64,000 nt of DNA from Halalkalibacter suaedae (GCF_017939705.1 NZ_JAGKSQ010000001.1:310001-374000), one strand, 5' to 3'. Positions 18,216 to 27,528 are shown, numbered from the stretch's first letter. The notes: generated by a model not told the origin, from the sequence alone. Translations and numbers: made by a program.

Positions 18216-19313
18216 CTACTCTACAATGACCAAACGTGGATTGTCACGGAAGCGTCTCCCAGACTTTGCTTCGTGTTCTCCATTTAAAAGAACATTATCG
18301 CCTGTAAAGGCAATATTAATCTTTAAGAGACTCCCGCCTACTCCGTAAATATCTACAGGCACACCAGCTTCTTCATATTCACGAATTCGTTGATCCGTAA
18401 ATCCACCAGTCGCTATTATTTTCACATGATTAAATCCTTCGTTATCCAATGCCTCTCTTAAAGCAAAAAGTAAAGTTGGATTTGCACCACGTGGATCAAA
18501 TGCTCCCATTACTTCTGGCTTACGACAGAAAAATTGATCAACCATTGTTCCTGACGTATCAACCCGTACTCCTTTTAAGTCCGCACCAAATTCTCTAGCA
18601 ACTTTTAGAGAATCTGTAATGACATCGTTGTTGTAGTCTACCAATGCCATTAAATCATCTTCTGGAAACGTTTCTTTATAGGCACGAGTCGCTTCCACTA
18701 CGTCACCTTGGAACAATTGAATCAACGCATGTGGCATTGTCCCCATCCCTTGCTTGCCCCACCACTCATTCATTGCATGAGTCGCTTGAGCCTTAGAACC
18801 ACCAATAAAGGCAGCATAGCCATCTCCCGACTGTTGAGTGAAGTGGTCATCACGATCTCCCATGAAGATAACTGGCTTTTGCACACCAGACTTACGGGCT
18901 GCTTTGACAACATTGTAGACATTTGTGGCTACAGACGTTCTTCTAGCGAAAATCCCATCAATAATTCCTTCTAAAAAGCCAAAATCTTCATAGCGTCCAG
19001 TAATTGTAAATACTGTTTCAAATGGTTTTATTTTATCGCCGTCTTCTAACGAACGAAGCTCAAGCTCTTCCGGATTATTTGCAAACGTACGAATGAGTGC
19101 AATAACTTCATCTGTTCCGCATAATACTGCGTGTTCCTTTTGAAAGAACTGCATTGTTACTTTTTTATCTGGACGATATTTCTTAATAATTTCTTTTGTT
19201 TTCAAAAAGTAGACTGCAGAAAACCAGCCCTCTTTAATACGTTCATCAAACTTAAATGTTTCATTTGTTAATCTCTTTATTTCACCGTTTAGTTTCAGTG
19301 TGATTTCTTTCAT
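18216..19313 (-). CDS. Nicotinate phosphoribosyltransferase family protein (short type)
   Basis: Probable NAD salvage enzyme that joins nicotinate to PRPP. The 365-residue sequence has the type II phosphoribosyltransferase layout: an N-terminal domain, EGIIDGIFARRTSVATN, the conserved VDYNNDVITDSL block (about residues 218-229), GVRVDTSG, and the phosphate loop IIATGGFTDQRI (about 294-305). It is much shorter than classical Bacillus PncB (about 490) and resembles the archaeal-type short form. I start at ATG 19313, preceded by AAGGAG; the frame extends 15 codons further without a better RBS. It lies between sftA and murC, a place where B. subtilis has no such gene as I recall. Confidence 0.8.
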   Translation of the reverse strand: MKEITLKLNGEIKRLTNETFKFDERIKEGWFSAVYFLKTKEIIKKYRPDKKVTMQFFQKEHAVLCGTDEVIALIRTFANNPEELELRSLEDGDKIKPFETVFTITGRYEDFGFLEGIIDGIFARRTSVATNVYNVVKAARKSGVQKPVIFMGDRDDHFTQQSGDGYAAFIGGSKAQATHAMNEWWGKQGMGTMPHALIQLFQGDVVEATRAYKETFPEDDLMALVDYNNDVITDSLKVAREFGADLKGVRVDTSGTMVDQFFCRKPEVMGAFDPRGANPTLLFALREALDNEGFNHVKIIATGGFTDQRIREYEEAGVPVDIYGVGGSLLKINIAFTGDNVLLNGEHEAKSGRRFRDNPRLVIVE

Positions 19314-19517
19314 CGCATCTGAGCTCCTTGTGTTTCCTTCTGTTAAATCAAATGCCAATATCTTATTATCATATAGAACCTTCTCCTCGAAAACAAGAAG
19401 AAAGTTATCTACAAGACACTAAATGAGGTTGGATCACGTCTTTTTTTGGTGCCTTTAAACAATGAGTAGAGATCTTCCGATATATTTCACCTTGCCATGA
19501 GTAAGGTTCTCATGATT

Positions 19518-19541
19518 GTGAAAATCCGTTGCTATTTTCAC
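19518..19541 (-). terminator. Terminator after sftA
   Basis: A GTGAAAAT/ATTTTCAC stem (19518-19525 with 19534-19541), 33 bases beyond the sftA stop. The rest of the 260-base gap before the next gene shows nothing further. Confidence 0.5.
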
Positions 19542-19573
19542 GAATCCGCTAAAATAAACTTTGAATCGTCCAC

Positions 19574-22003
19574 TTAAACTTCGCTCTCATGATAAAGAAT
19601 CTCTTCCAATTTAATGGAATCAACTAGAATGTGACGTGGTTTGCTTCCCATCGCTTCAGAGACAATTCCGTAATCCTCCATCATATCGATTAACCTTGCA
19701 GCACGATTGTAGCCAACTCTGAATTTCCTTTGTAGTAGAGAAGCTGAAGCACCGCCTTGATCAATTACAAAATGACATGCTTCTTCAAACAAGTCATCTT
19801 CTTCAACCGTTTCTTGTGATGCTACCTTTACAAGCTGTTCACTTTCAAGTAAATATTGTGGCTCTCTTTGTTTCTTGACATAAGCAACAACTGCATCAAT
19901 TTCTTCGTCTGATACAAAGGTTCCTTGGACTCTGACTGCTTTGGGTGTACCATTTTCTTGGAAAAGCATATCGCCACGCCCGAGTAGACGCTCGGCACCA
20001 CCAACATCCAAGATCGTTCTAGAATCCGTTTGGGATGAAACAGAGAATGCAATACGCGTTGGGATATTCGCCTTAATTAAACCAGTAATAACATCAACAG
20101 ACGGTCGCTGCGTTGCAAGTAGTAAGTGAATTCCACACGCTCTCGCTTTCTGTGCGATTCTACAAATCGAATCCTCAACTTCTTGAGGTGAAACCATCAT
20201 AAGATCGGCTAATTCATCAATTACAACTAACATATATGGTAAGGCTGGCTTTTCAATAGACTCAGAATACAGATCATTGTACCGTTTTACATCTCTAACA
20301 CCGTATTGGCTAAACAATTCATATCTTCGTTCCATCTCTTGTACAACCCACTTCAAAGCAGCCGTTGCCTGCTTCGAATCTGTAATCACAGGTGTAATTA
20401 AGTGAGGCAATCCATTATAAGGAGCGAGTTCAACCATCTTTGGATCAATAAGCATAATCTTGACCTCATCTGGATTGGCTTTAAACAATAAGCTAATTAG
20501 GATGGAATTTATACAAACACTTTTTCCAGAACCTGTTGCACCAGCAACAAGTCCATGTGGCATCTTTTGTAGATCTGTTACAATTGGCTGACCTGAGATA
20601 TCTAGACCTAAGGCCACAGTTAGAGGTGAGCTTGATCTAACAAATACATCTCTTCGGAGTATTTCACGTAAGAAAACAGGTGCAGAATGACGGTTAGGCA
20701 CCTCAATCCCAATTGTATTTTTCCCTGGGATAGGAGCCTCAATTCGAATGTCCTTCGCAGATAGGGCGAGTTTAATATCGTCGATTAATCCTGTAATTTT
20801 CGTTACTTTTACGCCTCGACCTGGTTGTATTTCTAGTCTTGTTACAGATGGGCCTTTTGTAACATTAACGACTTTTGCTTCAACATGAAAGTTTTGCAGT
20901 GTTTCCTCTAGCATCGCCGACTGGCTTTCAAGCCATTCCGTTTCATCATCCTGCTTAACATTCGGATAATGTAGCAGATTAATTGTAGGATAACTATAAT
21001 CTGACTGCGGGGTAGCAGGACTAGGGTTCTTCTTGCCACGATCTTGAGGCAGCATCATCACATTAAAAGGAATCGGCGATTTTTTGTGTTCTGTTCTAGC
21101 AAATTCTTGCTTATTCTCTTGTTCACTAGCAGGCTTCTCATCACTTGATTCTACGACCACTTCTTTGGCAGCCTCTGCGTTCTTTTCAGTCGCTAGACTC
21201 TGTTTCGACTCTGTTTCAGGCACTTCAAAAACTGGCTCTATTTCGACCTTAGCTAAAATTTCTTGGTCTTGTTCATTTGGCTTCTCAAGTGGTTGTGATA
21301 AATCTCTTTCCCCTACTGAAATCTCTGCCTCTGCTACTTGGTCTGGTTTTATTTCTTGATCTAGTTCTTGTTCTTGATCTAGTTCTTGTTCTTGATCTAG
21401 TTCTTGTTCTTGCTTTAGTTCTTGCTCATACCGATGATCTGGAATATTCCTAATATTAGTATCAACCGATTCCTCGTTCATATCCTTTGCTTTAGAAGAA
21501 ACCTCCATTGGAAACTCTTCTTTAATATAAATAGATTCTGACTCTTGTTCTGGTTGATTCGGCATGTTTTCCTCATATATAGTCATATGCGTATTGTGCT
21601 TCTCTTCATCTTTAGAATGCTTCAAAGGCGGTGAAACACTTGGTTTTTTTTGTTGACCAAACCCATAGATAGGTGAAGGGGTTGTAGACCATTTATAATG
21701 TTGATTACTGAATGGCTCTTGTTTCACCTTTTTCTCAATTGTTTTTTTAGGCTGAGATTCTGGCTTTGTTGTAGGTTTATCTAAATGAACATTCCTCTTA
21801 TCACTAGGACGATCCACATCGACAGGAAAGCGAAACTTACCTTCCTTAGGATAATGGTATATCATTTTCGAATTTTCTTCGCTATGATCTGACTGGTGGA
21901 TGCGATAGGATTTTCTCAACTCCTGCTCCGGTTGTTCATTCTCGATGTCGTTTTCAGAAAAATATTGTTGCAGTTGTTTAAACCAATTGTGCAACATCCC
22001 CAT
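19574..22003 (-). CDS. sftA: SftA, soluble FtsK/SpoIIIE-family DNA translocase
   Basis: Septum-associated DNA pump that clears chromosome DNA from the closing septum. About 330 N-terminal residues form a low-complexity, charged, membrane-free linker, as in SftA and unlike SpoIIIE; it contains a tandem repeat of the six residues E-L-D-Q-E-Q encoded by an 18-bp DNA repeat near 21356-21410. The C-terminal motor has Walker A GATGSGKSV, Walker B MLVVIDELADLMM, and a winged-helix gamma domain (last 65 residues) that reads chromosome polarity signals. B. subtilis SftA is longer (952). The ATG at 22003 is chosen; an in-frame GTG at 22012 is possible, and neither has a strong RBS. Confidence 0.94.
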   Translation of the reverse strand: MGMLHNWFKQLQQYFSENDIENEQPEQELRKSYRIHQSDHSEENSKMIYHYPKEGKFRFPVDVDRPSDKRNVHLDKPTTKPESQPKKTIEKKVKQEPFSNQHYKWSTTPSPIYGFGQQKKPSVSPPLKHSKDEEKHNTHMTIYEENMPNQPEQESESIYIKEEFPMEVSSKAKDMNEESVDTNIRNIPDHRYEQELKQEQELDQEQELDQEQELDQEIKPDQVAEAEISVGERDLSQPLEKPNEQDQEILAKVEIEPVFEVPETESKQSLATEKNAEAAKEVVVESSDEKPASEQENKQEFARTEHKKSPIPFNVMMLPQDRGKKNPSPATPQSDYSYPTINLLHYPNVKQDDETEWLESQSAMLEETLQNFHVEAKVVNVTKGPSVTRLEIQPGRGVKVTKITGLIDDIKLALSAKDIRIEAPIPGKNTIGIEVPNRHSAPVFLREILRRDVFVRSSSPLTVALGLDISGQPIVTDLQKMPHGLVAGATGSGKSVCINSILISLLFKANPDEVKIMLIDPKMVELAPYNGLPHLITPVITDSKQATAALKWVVQEMERRYELFSQYGVRDVKRYNDLYSESIEKPALPYMLVVIDELADLMMVSPQEVEDSICRIAQKARACGIHLLLATQRPSVDVITGLIKANIPTRIAFSVSSQTDSRTILDVGGAERLLGRGDMLFQENGTPKAVRVQGTFVSDEEIDAVVAYVKKQREPQYLLESEQLVKVASQETVEEDDLFEEACHFVIDQGGASASLLQRKFRVGYNRAARLIDMMEDYGIVSEAMGSKPRHILVDSIKLEEILYHESEV

Positions 22004-22039
22004 ATGGTTCACTCACTTTCTAATGGACTCTCATGAAAA

Positions 22040-22183
22040 AGAAACTGGGACAAAAATAGGTTTTACCTAAATGAGTAAACGATTAATCAAAGGTGTAGAA
22101 ACACACAGCTCTGAAATATAATCCATTACCTTATTGATTGGTTCGGCATCTCAGTTATAAACTTTAGTTATGTCCCAGCCTCT
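22040..22183. repeat. Dispersed inverted-repeat element, copy 2
   Basis: Left end AGAAACTGGGACAAAAATAG (22040-22059), right end ACTTTAGTTATGTCCCAGCC followed by TCT (22161-22183). The ends are imperfect inverted repeats and match those of the copies at 1642-1698 and 58452-58573. The element fills most of the 194-base gap between sftA and ytpR. Confidence 0.7.
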
Positions 22184-22197
22184 TTACAATAATTCGA

Positions 22198-22806
22198 CTA
22201 TTTAAGCTCAAATGGTGCCCCAATTTCATAAGAGTTATCAAGAACTAGAATTCCTTTTTCTTGTGGTGCATCAGGTAAAGCTAACTCTTTTGCGGAGCAA
22301 ATCATGCCAGAAGAAGGAACACCACGGAGATTTGCATCTTTAATAATTAAACCACTTGGCATCACCGCACCAACTAAAGCGACAACTACCTTTTGATTTG
22401 CTTCTACATTAGGGGCACCACAGACAATTTGCAGTTCTTCTTGTCCAACATTTACTTTGCAAATATTTAATTTATCTGCATTCGGATGCTTTTCCATTGT
22501 CTCTACATAACCAACAACAAAATGATTCTGCTTTTGTAGGTCAACATCATCATTGACTCCATTTTTTGCAAAAGCTGTTTTGATTAGCTCCTTCATTTCA
22601 TCTGATAGCTCAACTGCTCCATGGTCCTTTATTTCACCATAACTCGATGCTTTAAATATATTATAGCCGATCACTTCATTCGTATCTGAGTTGTAGATTT
22701 TCACAACATCTCCAAATGTACTAAATTGACGTTGCTTTAGTTCAACATCCTTAATTTTCAATATTAACACGTCACCAATACCTTTTTGATTATAAAATAC
22801 GTTCAT
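22198..22806 (-). CDS. ytpR: YtpR, tRNA-binding (EMAP/PheT B1-like) domain protein
   Basis: 202 residues. The N-terminal half is the YtpR-specific domain (DUF4479). The C-terminal half (about residues 95-200) is a tRNA-binding OB-fold of the PheT B1/EMAP-II type, seen in [31 protein letters not shown] and [18 protein letters not shown]. It resembles the N-terminal extension of PheT but stands alone, so a role in tRNA binding or quality control is inferred. A GGAGC RBS precedes the ATG. It lies between ytpQ and sftA in the conserved ytpP-Q-R order. Confidence 0.94.
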   Translation of the reverse strand: MNVFYNQKGIGDVLILKIKDVELKQRQFSTFGDVVKIYNSDTNEVIGYNIFKASSYGEIKDHGAVELSDEMKELIKTAFAKNGVNDDVDLQKQNHFVVGYVETMEKHPNADKLNICKVNVGQEELQIVCGAPNVEANQKVVVALVGAVMPSGLIIKDANLRGVPSSGMICSAKELALPDAPQEKGILVLDNSYEIGAPFELK

Positions 22807-22852
22807 TTTTTATTGCTCCTTTTATCGTAATCTCTTTATTTTAACATAACAC

Positions 22853-23647
22853 TTATTTCGGTCTACGCTGTGCTAAGATAAATGTCGGTTCAAGCTCTCC
22901 ATCCTCGTATAAAAATGGGAGTGCAGTAACAGGTACACGTCCTTCTCCAAAAAACTGTAGAGCAATTTGTGCGAGAACGTCATAACCCCTTTCATTAACA
23001 AGATCTGCAAAAATCAAAACATCCTGATGTGGAACCGCAACAGCTAATTGACCTGCCGCTTGATCACTCATCTTCTCAAGCAGTGATTGATCTAGAATAC
23101 GACTCGCATCATAACCATCTTTTGCACGTAAAAAGTAAAACTTATTCCCTGCCACAATGTCTTCTTTTAATGGCTGTGGGAGTGACCTAACGTTAAACAT
23201 AGCCATTTCGCGGATTTTTTCTTTTGTTAACGAAGTTCCCTCTAGTAGGTCATTGTAAATAAGAGTATATGATTCCCCTAAATCAATCACATAATATACT
23301 CTTGTTTCTGCAGTATGCTCATCAAATAATAAAGCCTGTCCTTCCTTTGTTTCTTCAGGAAACGATGTCGAACGAATGACAGGGAAAATATTTTTTTCAT
23401 TTCCACTAAGCACTGGCTTTGTTCGCATTGCCACTAGACCAACCTCAACATAGCGAATCACCTCATCAATCGAAGTGAATTCATTTCTTTCCCACTTTGC
23501 AAGTAATGGTTTTAGGGCAACAGTCACCCCTTTTTTTATTTCTTTATCTTCAATTCGTAATGTTGATTCATTATGATCATAGTAAATAGACCAACCATCC
23601 CGTTCAATACGCTCCTCTATTTCTTTGCGAAAACTTCTCATATCCAT
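22853..23647 (-). CDS. ytpQ: YtpQ, DUF1444 family protein
   Basis: A conserved Bacillaceae protein of 264 residues without an assigned function. The sequence is soluble with alternating strands and helices; motifs such as RIERDGWSIYYDHNESTLRI near the start and YFLRAKDGYDASRIL near residue 170 are family features I recognise from YtpQ. No signal peptide or catalytic signature is visible. AAAGGAG lies ten bases before the ATG. It sits 46 bases before ytpR and is separated from ytpP by a terminator hairpin. Confidence 0.9.
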   Translation of the reverse strand: MDMRSFRKEIEERIERDGWSIYYDHNESTLRIEDKEIKKGVTVALKPLLAKWERNEFTSIDEVIRYVEVGLVAMRTKPVLSGNEKNIFPVIRSTSFPEETKEGQALLFDEHTAETRVYYVIDLGESYTLIYNDLLEGTSLTKEKIREMAMFNVRSLPQPLKEDIVAGNKFYFLRAKDGYDASRILDQSLLEKMSDQAAGQLAVAVPHQDVLIFADLVNERGYDVLAQIALQFFGEGRVPVTALPFLYEDGELEPTFILAQRRPK

Positions 23648-23692
23648 ACTATTTTCTCTCCTTTACATACTTCATTATTAGATAAAAATGAA

Positions 23693-23720
23693 GGTCACTC
23701 TTATAATTTCACGAGTGACC
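23693..23720 (-). terminator. Terminator after ytpP
   Basis: A perfect 8-bp stem GGTCACTC/GAGTGACC followed by TTCATTTTT on the minus strand. Confidence 0.7.
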
Positions 23721-23728
23721 CCCATAAC

Positions 23729-24055
23729 TCAACTAATATGTGCTTCGGCTTTTGTCAAGAAATCTTCAATTTCATCTTGAGATTTACGATCTTTACTTAC
23801 AAAACGCTCAACTTCTTTTCCATCTACATAAGCCAGAAAACTAGGAATGCCGAAAATATCCAACTCTGAACATAAATCAATAAATTGATCACGATCGACG
23901 TAATAAAAAGAGAAACTTGGAAAATCAGCTTCAATTCTTGGTAAAACAGGTTCAATTACTTTACAATCCGGACACCAATCGGCTGAAAACATAAAAATTG
24001 CCGCTTCCTTTGATGCAACCGTTCTAAACTCTTCAATGTTCTTTATATGCTCCAT
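23729..24055 (-). CDS. ytpP: YtpP, thioredoxin-like protein
   Basis: A 108-residue single thioredoxin fold. The active site is ADWCPDCKVIEPVLP (about residues 25-39), with a CPDC rather than the canonical CGPC motif, and the cis-proline region is FGIPSFLAYVDG. Small thiol-disulfide proteins of this type are cytoplasmic; no signal peptide is present. AAGGAG precedes the ATG. It starts 12 bases after the EIIC-like gene, so the two are probably cotranscribed. Confidence 0.93.
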   Translation of the reverse strand: MEHIKNIEEFRTVASKEAAIFMFSADWCPDCKVIEPVLPRIEADFPSFSFYYVDRDQFIDLCSELDIFGIPSFLAYVDGKEVERFVSKDRKSQDEIEDFLTKAEAHIS

Positions 24056-24067
24056 TATTCATACTCC

Positions 24068-25096
24068 TTATTGATCAATTTTCATATCGCCTAACCGAAT
24101 ATACCCAAGCTTTCTCATCAATTCCGATACAGCCAAACTAATTAAGGCAGGGCCGATAAAATGTAAAAAAGCGATAACTAGAATTAAATTCCATGAAAAG
24201 CCCATATCTGTAATCGTAATAATTGGACCGACTAAACCACTTGTTCCCATACCTGCTCCAGCAGGCAGATTTGTCATTTGAAATCCAACTGTTGCGATAG
24301 GAGCGAGAATGATGCCTGCCACTACTGGCGGAATTAATATCAGCGGGTTTTTTATAATATTAGGCACTTGTAGCATCGACGTACCAAGTCCTTGGGAGAT
24401 CAGACCAGACCAGCCATTTTCACGATAGCTGCTAACCGCAAAGCCAATCATTTGAGCAGCACAACCTACTGTTGCAGCACCCGCTGCTACTCCGTCTAGC
24501 TCAAGCATGATCGCAATCGCTGCACTAGAGATTGGTGCCGTTAACGCAAGACCCATTAATGTTGCAACAATAATACCAAGTAAAATCGGCTGTTGTTCTG
24601 TTCCCCATTTTATCCATTCACCGAAAAAGACCATTCCTGATTGTATCCAAGGACCGATGAAGTAAGCAGTGAAAAAACCTGAGACAATTGTAACAAATGG
24701 GGTCACAATAATATCAATCTTTGTCTCCTGTGAGATAAGCTTCCCCACCTCAACTGAGATGACGGCAGCTACAAAGCTCCCAGCTGGACCACCAAGCTGT
24801 GCACCCGCTGCACCCGATATAACAGCTGCAAACAAGACTAATCTTGGTGCTTTTAATCCATAAGCAACAGCGACACCGATAGCCGGACCCATTAAACCAA
24901 TAGCTAACGTCCCCATCTCAATAAAAATCTCACTTAAAAATGGGAGACGATCTCTAAAGGCATGTTCTCCAAGAGTTCTAATAATTAAACCAATGATTAA
25001 AGATGCAAAAAGGCCTAGGGCCATATGACTTAGCCCTGTAATAATATAGGTTCTCCAAGAAAGATCAATACCTTTTTTCTGGATGAATTCTTTCAC
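24068..25096 (-). CDS. PTS EIIC type 2-like membrane protein (orphan)
   Basis: A polytopic membrane protein of 342 residues with about nine to ten hydrophobic segments and glycine-rich loops (PAGAGMGTSGLVGPIITI; AVISGAAGAQLGGPAGSFVA). It resembles the PTS_EIIC_2 family (PF13303) rather than sugar-specific EIIC proteins. No EIIA or EIIB gene is nearby, so whether it takes part in phosphotransfer transport is unknown. The start is GTG with GGGAGG seven to eight bases upstream. It is flanked by a lipoprotein gene upstream and ytpP 12 bases downstream. Confidence 0.75.
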   Translation of the reverse strand: MKEFIQKKGIDLSWRTYIITGLSHMALGLFASLIIGLIIRTLGEHAFRDRLPFLSEIFIEMGTLAIGLMGPAIGVAVAYGLKAPRLVLFAAVISGAAGAQLGGPAGSFVAAVISVEVGKLISQETKIDIIVTPFVTIVSGFFTAYFIGPWIQSGMVFFGEWIKWGTEQQPILLGIIVATLMGLALTAPISSAAIAIMLELDGVAAGAATVGCAAQMIGFAVSSYRENGWSGLISQGLGTSMLQVPNIIKNPLILIPPVVAGIILAPIATVGFQMTNLPAGAGMGTSGLVGPIITITDMGFSWNLILVIAFLHFIGPALISLAVSELMRKLGYIRLGDMKIDQ

Positions 25097-25124
25097 ACAT
25101 TTTCCTCCCCAAAAGAAAGATCAA

Positions 25125-25640
25125 CTATTTTGTTTCATATGATTGCACAATTTCGGTCATTGCTTCAATATCATCAATAAGCGTTTCATATGTAGAAAGT
25201 GTAGATACCTTTGCTCCACCAAGAGCTACAGCAACAAGTAGTCGATCTTCTTCCTCTTCTTGTATCATCAGAAAAGAAACATACTCATCGGTCGTAACTT
25301 CTTCGAACAAAAGAAATTCTTGTTCTTCTAGCTTATCTCTCTCTAAGAGGACAGTACTTGTTTGTGGCTCATTCGGTTCATGAAAGAAGACATAGAGCTG
25401 CTCTTCATGTTCGAGAACGATATTATACTCATCAATTGTTTCACTTACTTCAAACTGAGGAGGGAGATAAAATGTTGCTTGACCTTCCTCTGTATTCGTT
25501 TCGTTTTCTTGTTGTGATAGCTCTGATTCATATGTTTCTAGCCCTTTATCAATCGTTTCCTCTTCTGTTATTGTACATCCGACTAACATTACCATACAAC
25601 ATACTATACTAATTCGTATTGGCCAATGGTTTAAGATCAA
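25125..25640 (-). CDS. Predicted small lipoprotein, unknown function
   Basis: 171 residues with a basic/hydrophobic N-terminus and a lipobox LVGC with the cysteine near residue 22, predicting a lipid-anchored surface protein. The mature part is strongly acidic (many Glu, Gln and Thr) with predicted beta structure and no motif I recognise. The start codon is TTG with AAAGGAG about ten bases upstream. It lies between a DUF84 gene and the EIIC-like gene, 28 bases before the latter, so a joint envelope function is possible but unproven. Confidence 0.7.
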   Translation of the reverse strand: MILNHWPIRISIVCCMVMLVGCTITEEETIDKGLETYESELSQQENETNTEEGQATFYLPPQFEVSETIDEYNIVLEHEEQLYVFFHEPNEPQTSTVLLERDKLEEQEFLLFEEVTTDEYVSFLMIQEEEEDRLLVAVALGGAKVSTLSTYETLIDDIEAMTEIVQSYETK

Positions 25641-25740
25641 AATAAGGACACTCCTTTAAGCTTATCTTGGACATCTCTCCTTAATCATAACCCTAAGCTA
25701 GAAAACTGACAAGAAAACATTAATATGGACAAAACTCTAC

Positions 25741-26256
25741 CTAATTCGTTAACGATTCTCCTTTGTATTGTCCGTACAAAAGTTTGACAATATGTGAGAA
25801 CATTTCCTTTCGACTAACCATTCCCCCGGTAAAAACACCAATAGCTCCTTGATTCTTGCGGATATCTTTCTTACCAGTGTACTCAGCCATCAATGGACCC
25901 AGTTCTTCTCCTTTTAGCAAACGCACTCTTATTTCCTCAGGTAAAGGAATTCTCGCACCGCCTGCAATCCATTTTCTACCATCACTATGAACTAAGACGC
26001 CCCAACTGCAAAGAATCATGCCACCAGATGTTTCGACAACCCCTCCCTCAAGACCGAACGCAAGCAATGAACCTGTTTCTTGAAGTGCTGCAAGTGCTCT
26101 ATTTGTTGCTCCTAGAATCGTCTCTTCATCCGTAAATGGTTGGTCAGACACTTTGGAATCGACATCAATACTGACAAAATGAAATCCCTCTCTAATAAGA
26201 GTATCTTGAACAGCATGAATCTTCGCCGGATTTTTTGAACCAATAGCAATTTTCAT
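25741..26256 (-). CDS. DUF84 family NTPase (inosine/xanthosine triphosphatase-like)
   Basis: 171 residues with the Maf/ITPase-like fold of the YjjX/DUF84 family. It starts with KIAIGSKNPAKIHAVQDTL (residues 2-20), then SDQPFTDEETILGATNRA and FGLEGGVVE, the motif forming the nucleotide site. Family members hydrolyse non-canonical ITP and XTP, cleaning the nucleotide pool; activity here is inferred. An AGGAGGG RBS precedes the ATG. It lies 62 bases after the M42 aminopeptidase stop, behind a terminator. Confidence 0.85.
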   Translation of the reverse strand: MKIAIGSKNPAKIHAVQDTLIREGFHFVSIDVDSKVSDQPFTDEETILGATNRALAALQETGSLLAFGLEGGVVETSGGMILCSWGVLVHSDGRKWIAGGARIPLPEEIRVRLLKGEELGPLMAEYTGKKDIRKNQGAIGVFTGGMVSRKEMFSHIVKLLYGQYKGESLTN

Positions 26257-26273
26257 TTTACCCTCCTAACCCA

Positions 26274-26316
26274 AAAATGGGTGTCTCAAGTAGATTTATG
26301 CCGAGACACCCATTTT
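26274..26316 (-). terminator. Terminator after ytoP
   Basis: A perfect 14-bp stem AAAATGGGTGTCTC/GAGACACCCATTTT directly after the stop codon, before the DUF84 gene. Confidence 0.85.
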
Positions 26317-26318
26317 GC

Positions 26319-27392
26319 TTATACTTGTTCTGTTATACTCTTAACCGTACTTGCATCAGTTGTCTTCACTAATTTTACTAATAATTCCTTAGCGGCCGCA
26401 TAATCATCAATGTGAATAATCGAAGCAGCTGTATGGATATACCTTGAGCAAATACCGACTACTGCAGAAGGAACACCGTTACCAGATGTATGGACTCGAC
26501 CAGCATCTGTTCCACCTTGAGAAATAAAATATTGATACGGGATATTGTTCGTCTCTGCGGTATCTAAAATAAATTCCCTCATGCCTCGATGAGTTACCAT
26601 TGATCGGTCTAAGATGCGAAGTAATGCTCCCTTGCCTAGTTGTCCAAACGCATCCTTTCCACCGGTCGCGTCATTTGCCGGGCTTGCATCTAATGCATAG
26701 AAAATATCTGGCTTGATCATATTTGCGGCAGTTGCCGCTCCTCTTAAGCCTACTTCTTCTTGAACAGTAGCACCTGAAAAAAGGACGTTTGGCAACTTCT
26801 CGCCCTGCAGTTCCTTTAATAATTCAATTGACAATCCCACTCCGTAGCGATTATCCCATGCCTTAGCAAGAATTTTTTTTGAATTAGCCATAGGAGTAAA
26901 TGGACATATCGGAACAATTTGTTGCCCCGGCTTAATACCAATTTCAAGTGCATCCTGCTTATCATCTGCACCGATATCAATATACATGTTTTTAATCTCC
27001 ATTGGCTTAGCTCGCTGTGATTCTTCTAATAGATGAGGTGGGATCGAACCAATCACCCCAATAACTGGACCTTTGTTCGTCATAACCTGCACTCTTTGTG
27101 CAAGTAGAACTTGACTCCACCATCCACCTAATGTTTGAAAACGGATAAGCCCTTTGTCATCAACAGATGTGACCATAAAGCCAACCTCATCCATATGCCC
27201 TGCAACCATAACGGTAGGTCCTGTTTCATCACCACGCTTCACACCGAAAATACTACCTAAACGATCTTGAACAATCTCGTCCGTGTATTTTTCCAATTCT
27301 GAACGCACAAATTTCCTTACATCATGTTCAAAACCAGGCGCACCTTGTAACTCCGTTAATGTTTCAAATAATGCTAATGTACTGGAATTCAT
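26319..27392 (-). CDS. ytoP: M42 family metallo-aminopeptidase (YtoP)
   Basis: Cobalt- or zinc-dependent aminopeptidase of the M42 family (glutamyl/deblocking aminopeptidase, tetrahedral assemblies). Motifs include [13 protein letters not shown] (metal His, Asp), [16 protein letters not shown] (bridging Asp), [14 protein letters not shown] (catalytic glutamates), [11 protein letters not shown] and [11 protein letters not shown]. The ATG at 27392 has AAAGGAG immediately upstream and gives 357 residues, the size of B. subtilis YtoP; a 24-codon upstream extension has no RBS. It is divergent from ytzB. Confidence 0.94.
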   Translation of the reverse strand: MNSSTLALFETLTELQGAPGFEHDVRKFVRSELEKYTDEIVQDRLGSIFGVKRGDETGPTVMVAGHMDEVGFMVTSVDDKGLIRFQTLGGWWSQVLLAQRVQVMTNKGPVIGVIGSIPPHLLEESQRAKPMEIKNMYIDIGADDKQDALEIGIKPGQQIVPICPFTPMANSKKILAKAWDNRYGVGLSIELLKELQGEKLPNVLFSGATVQEEVGLRGAATAANMIKPDIFYALDASPANDATGGKDAFGQLGKGALLRILDRSMVTHRGMREFILDTAETNNIPYQYFISQGGTDAGRVHTSGNGVPSAVVGICSRYIHTAASIIHIDDYAAAKELLVKLVKTTDASTVKSITEQV

Positions 27393-27477
27393 ATAAACTC
27401 CTTTCGGCAACCGTAATAGTATGTACTTCTTCATTTTAGCTGAACTCTTCTTATATTGCCACAAAGACAGTGAATGT

Positions 27478-27506
27478 TTGGAAAAAACATTAGAGTTGGG
27501 TATACT
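27478..27506 (+). promoter_or_regulatory. Sigma-A promoter of ytzB
   Basis: TTGGAA (27478-27483), a 17-bp spacer and TATACT (27501-27506) 22 bases before the ytzB start. The GGGTAT overlapping its -10 with a GTTTGG 16 bases upstream is a poor sigma-B fit. Confidence 0.6.
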
Positions 27507-27528
27507 ATTTTTTAGAGGATATGAAAGG

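Noticed and set aside
21084-21359. A 91-codon plus-strand frame rich in Ser and Ala opposite sftA
   Set aside because: It mirrors the low-complexity linker of SftA on the other strand; composition and lack of RBS make it a shadow.
27474-27506. Sigma-B-like GTTTGG...GGGTAT before ytzB
   Set aside because: The spacer is 16 bases and the -35 is off consensus; the overlapping TTGGAA-N17-TATACT sigma-A promoter fits better.
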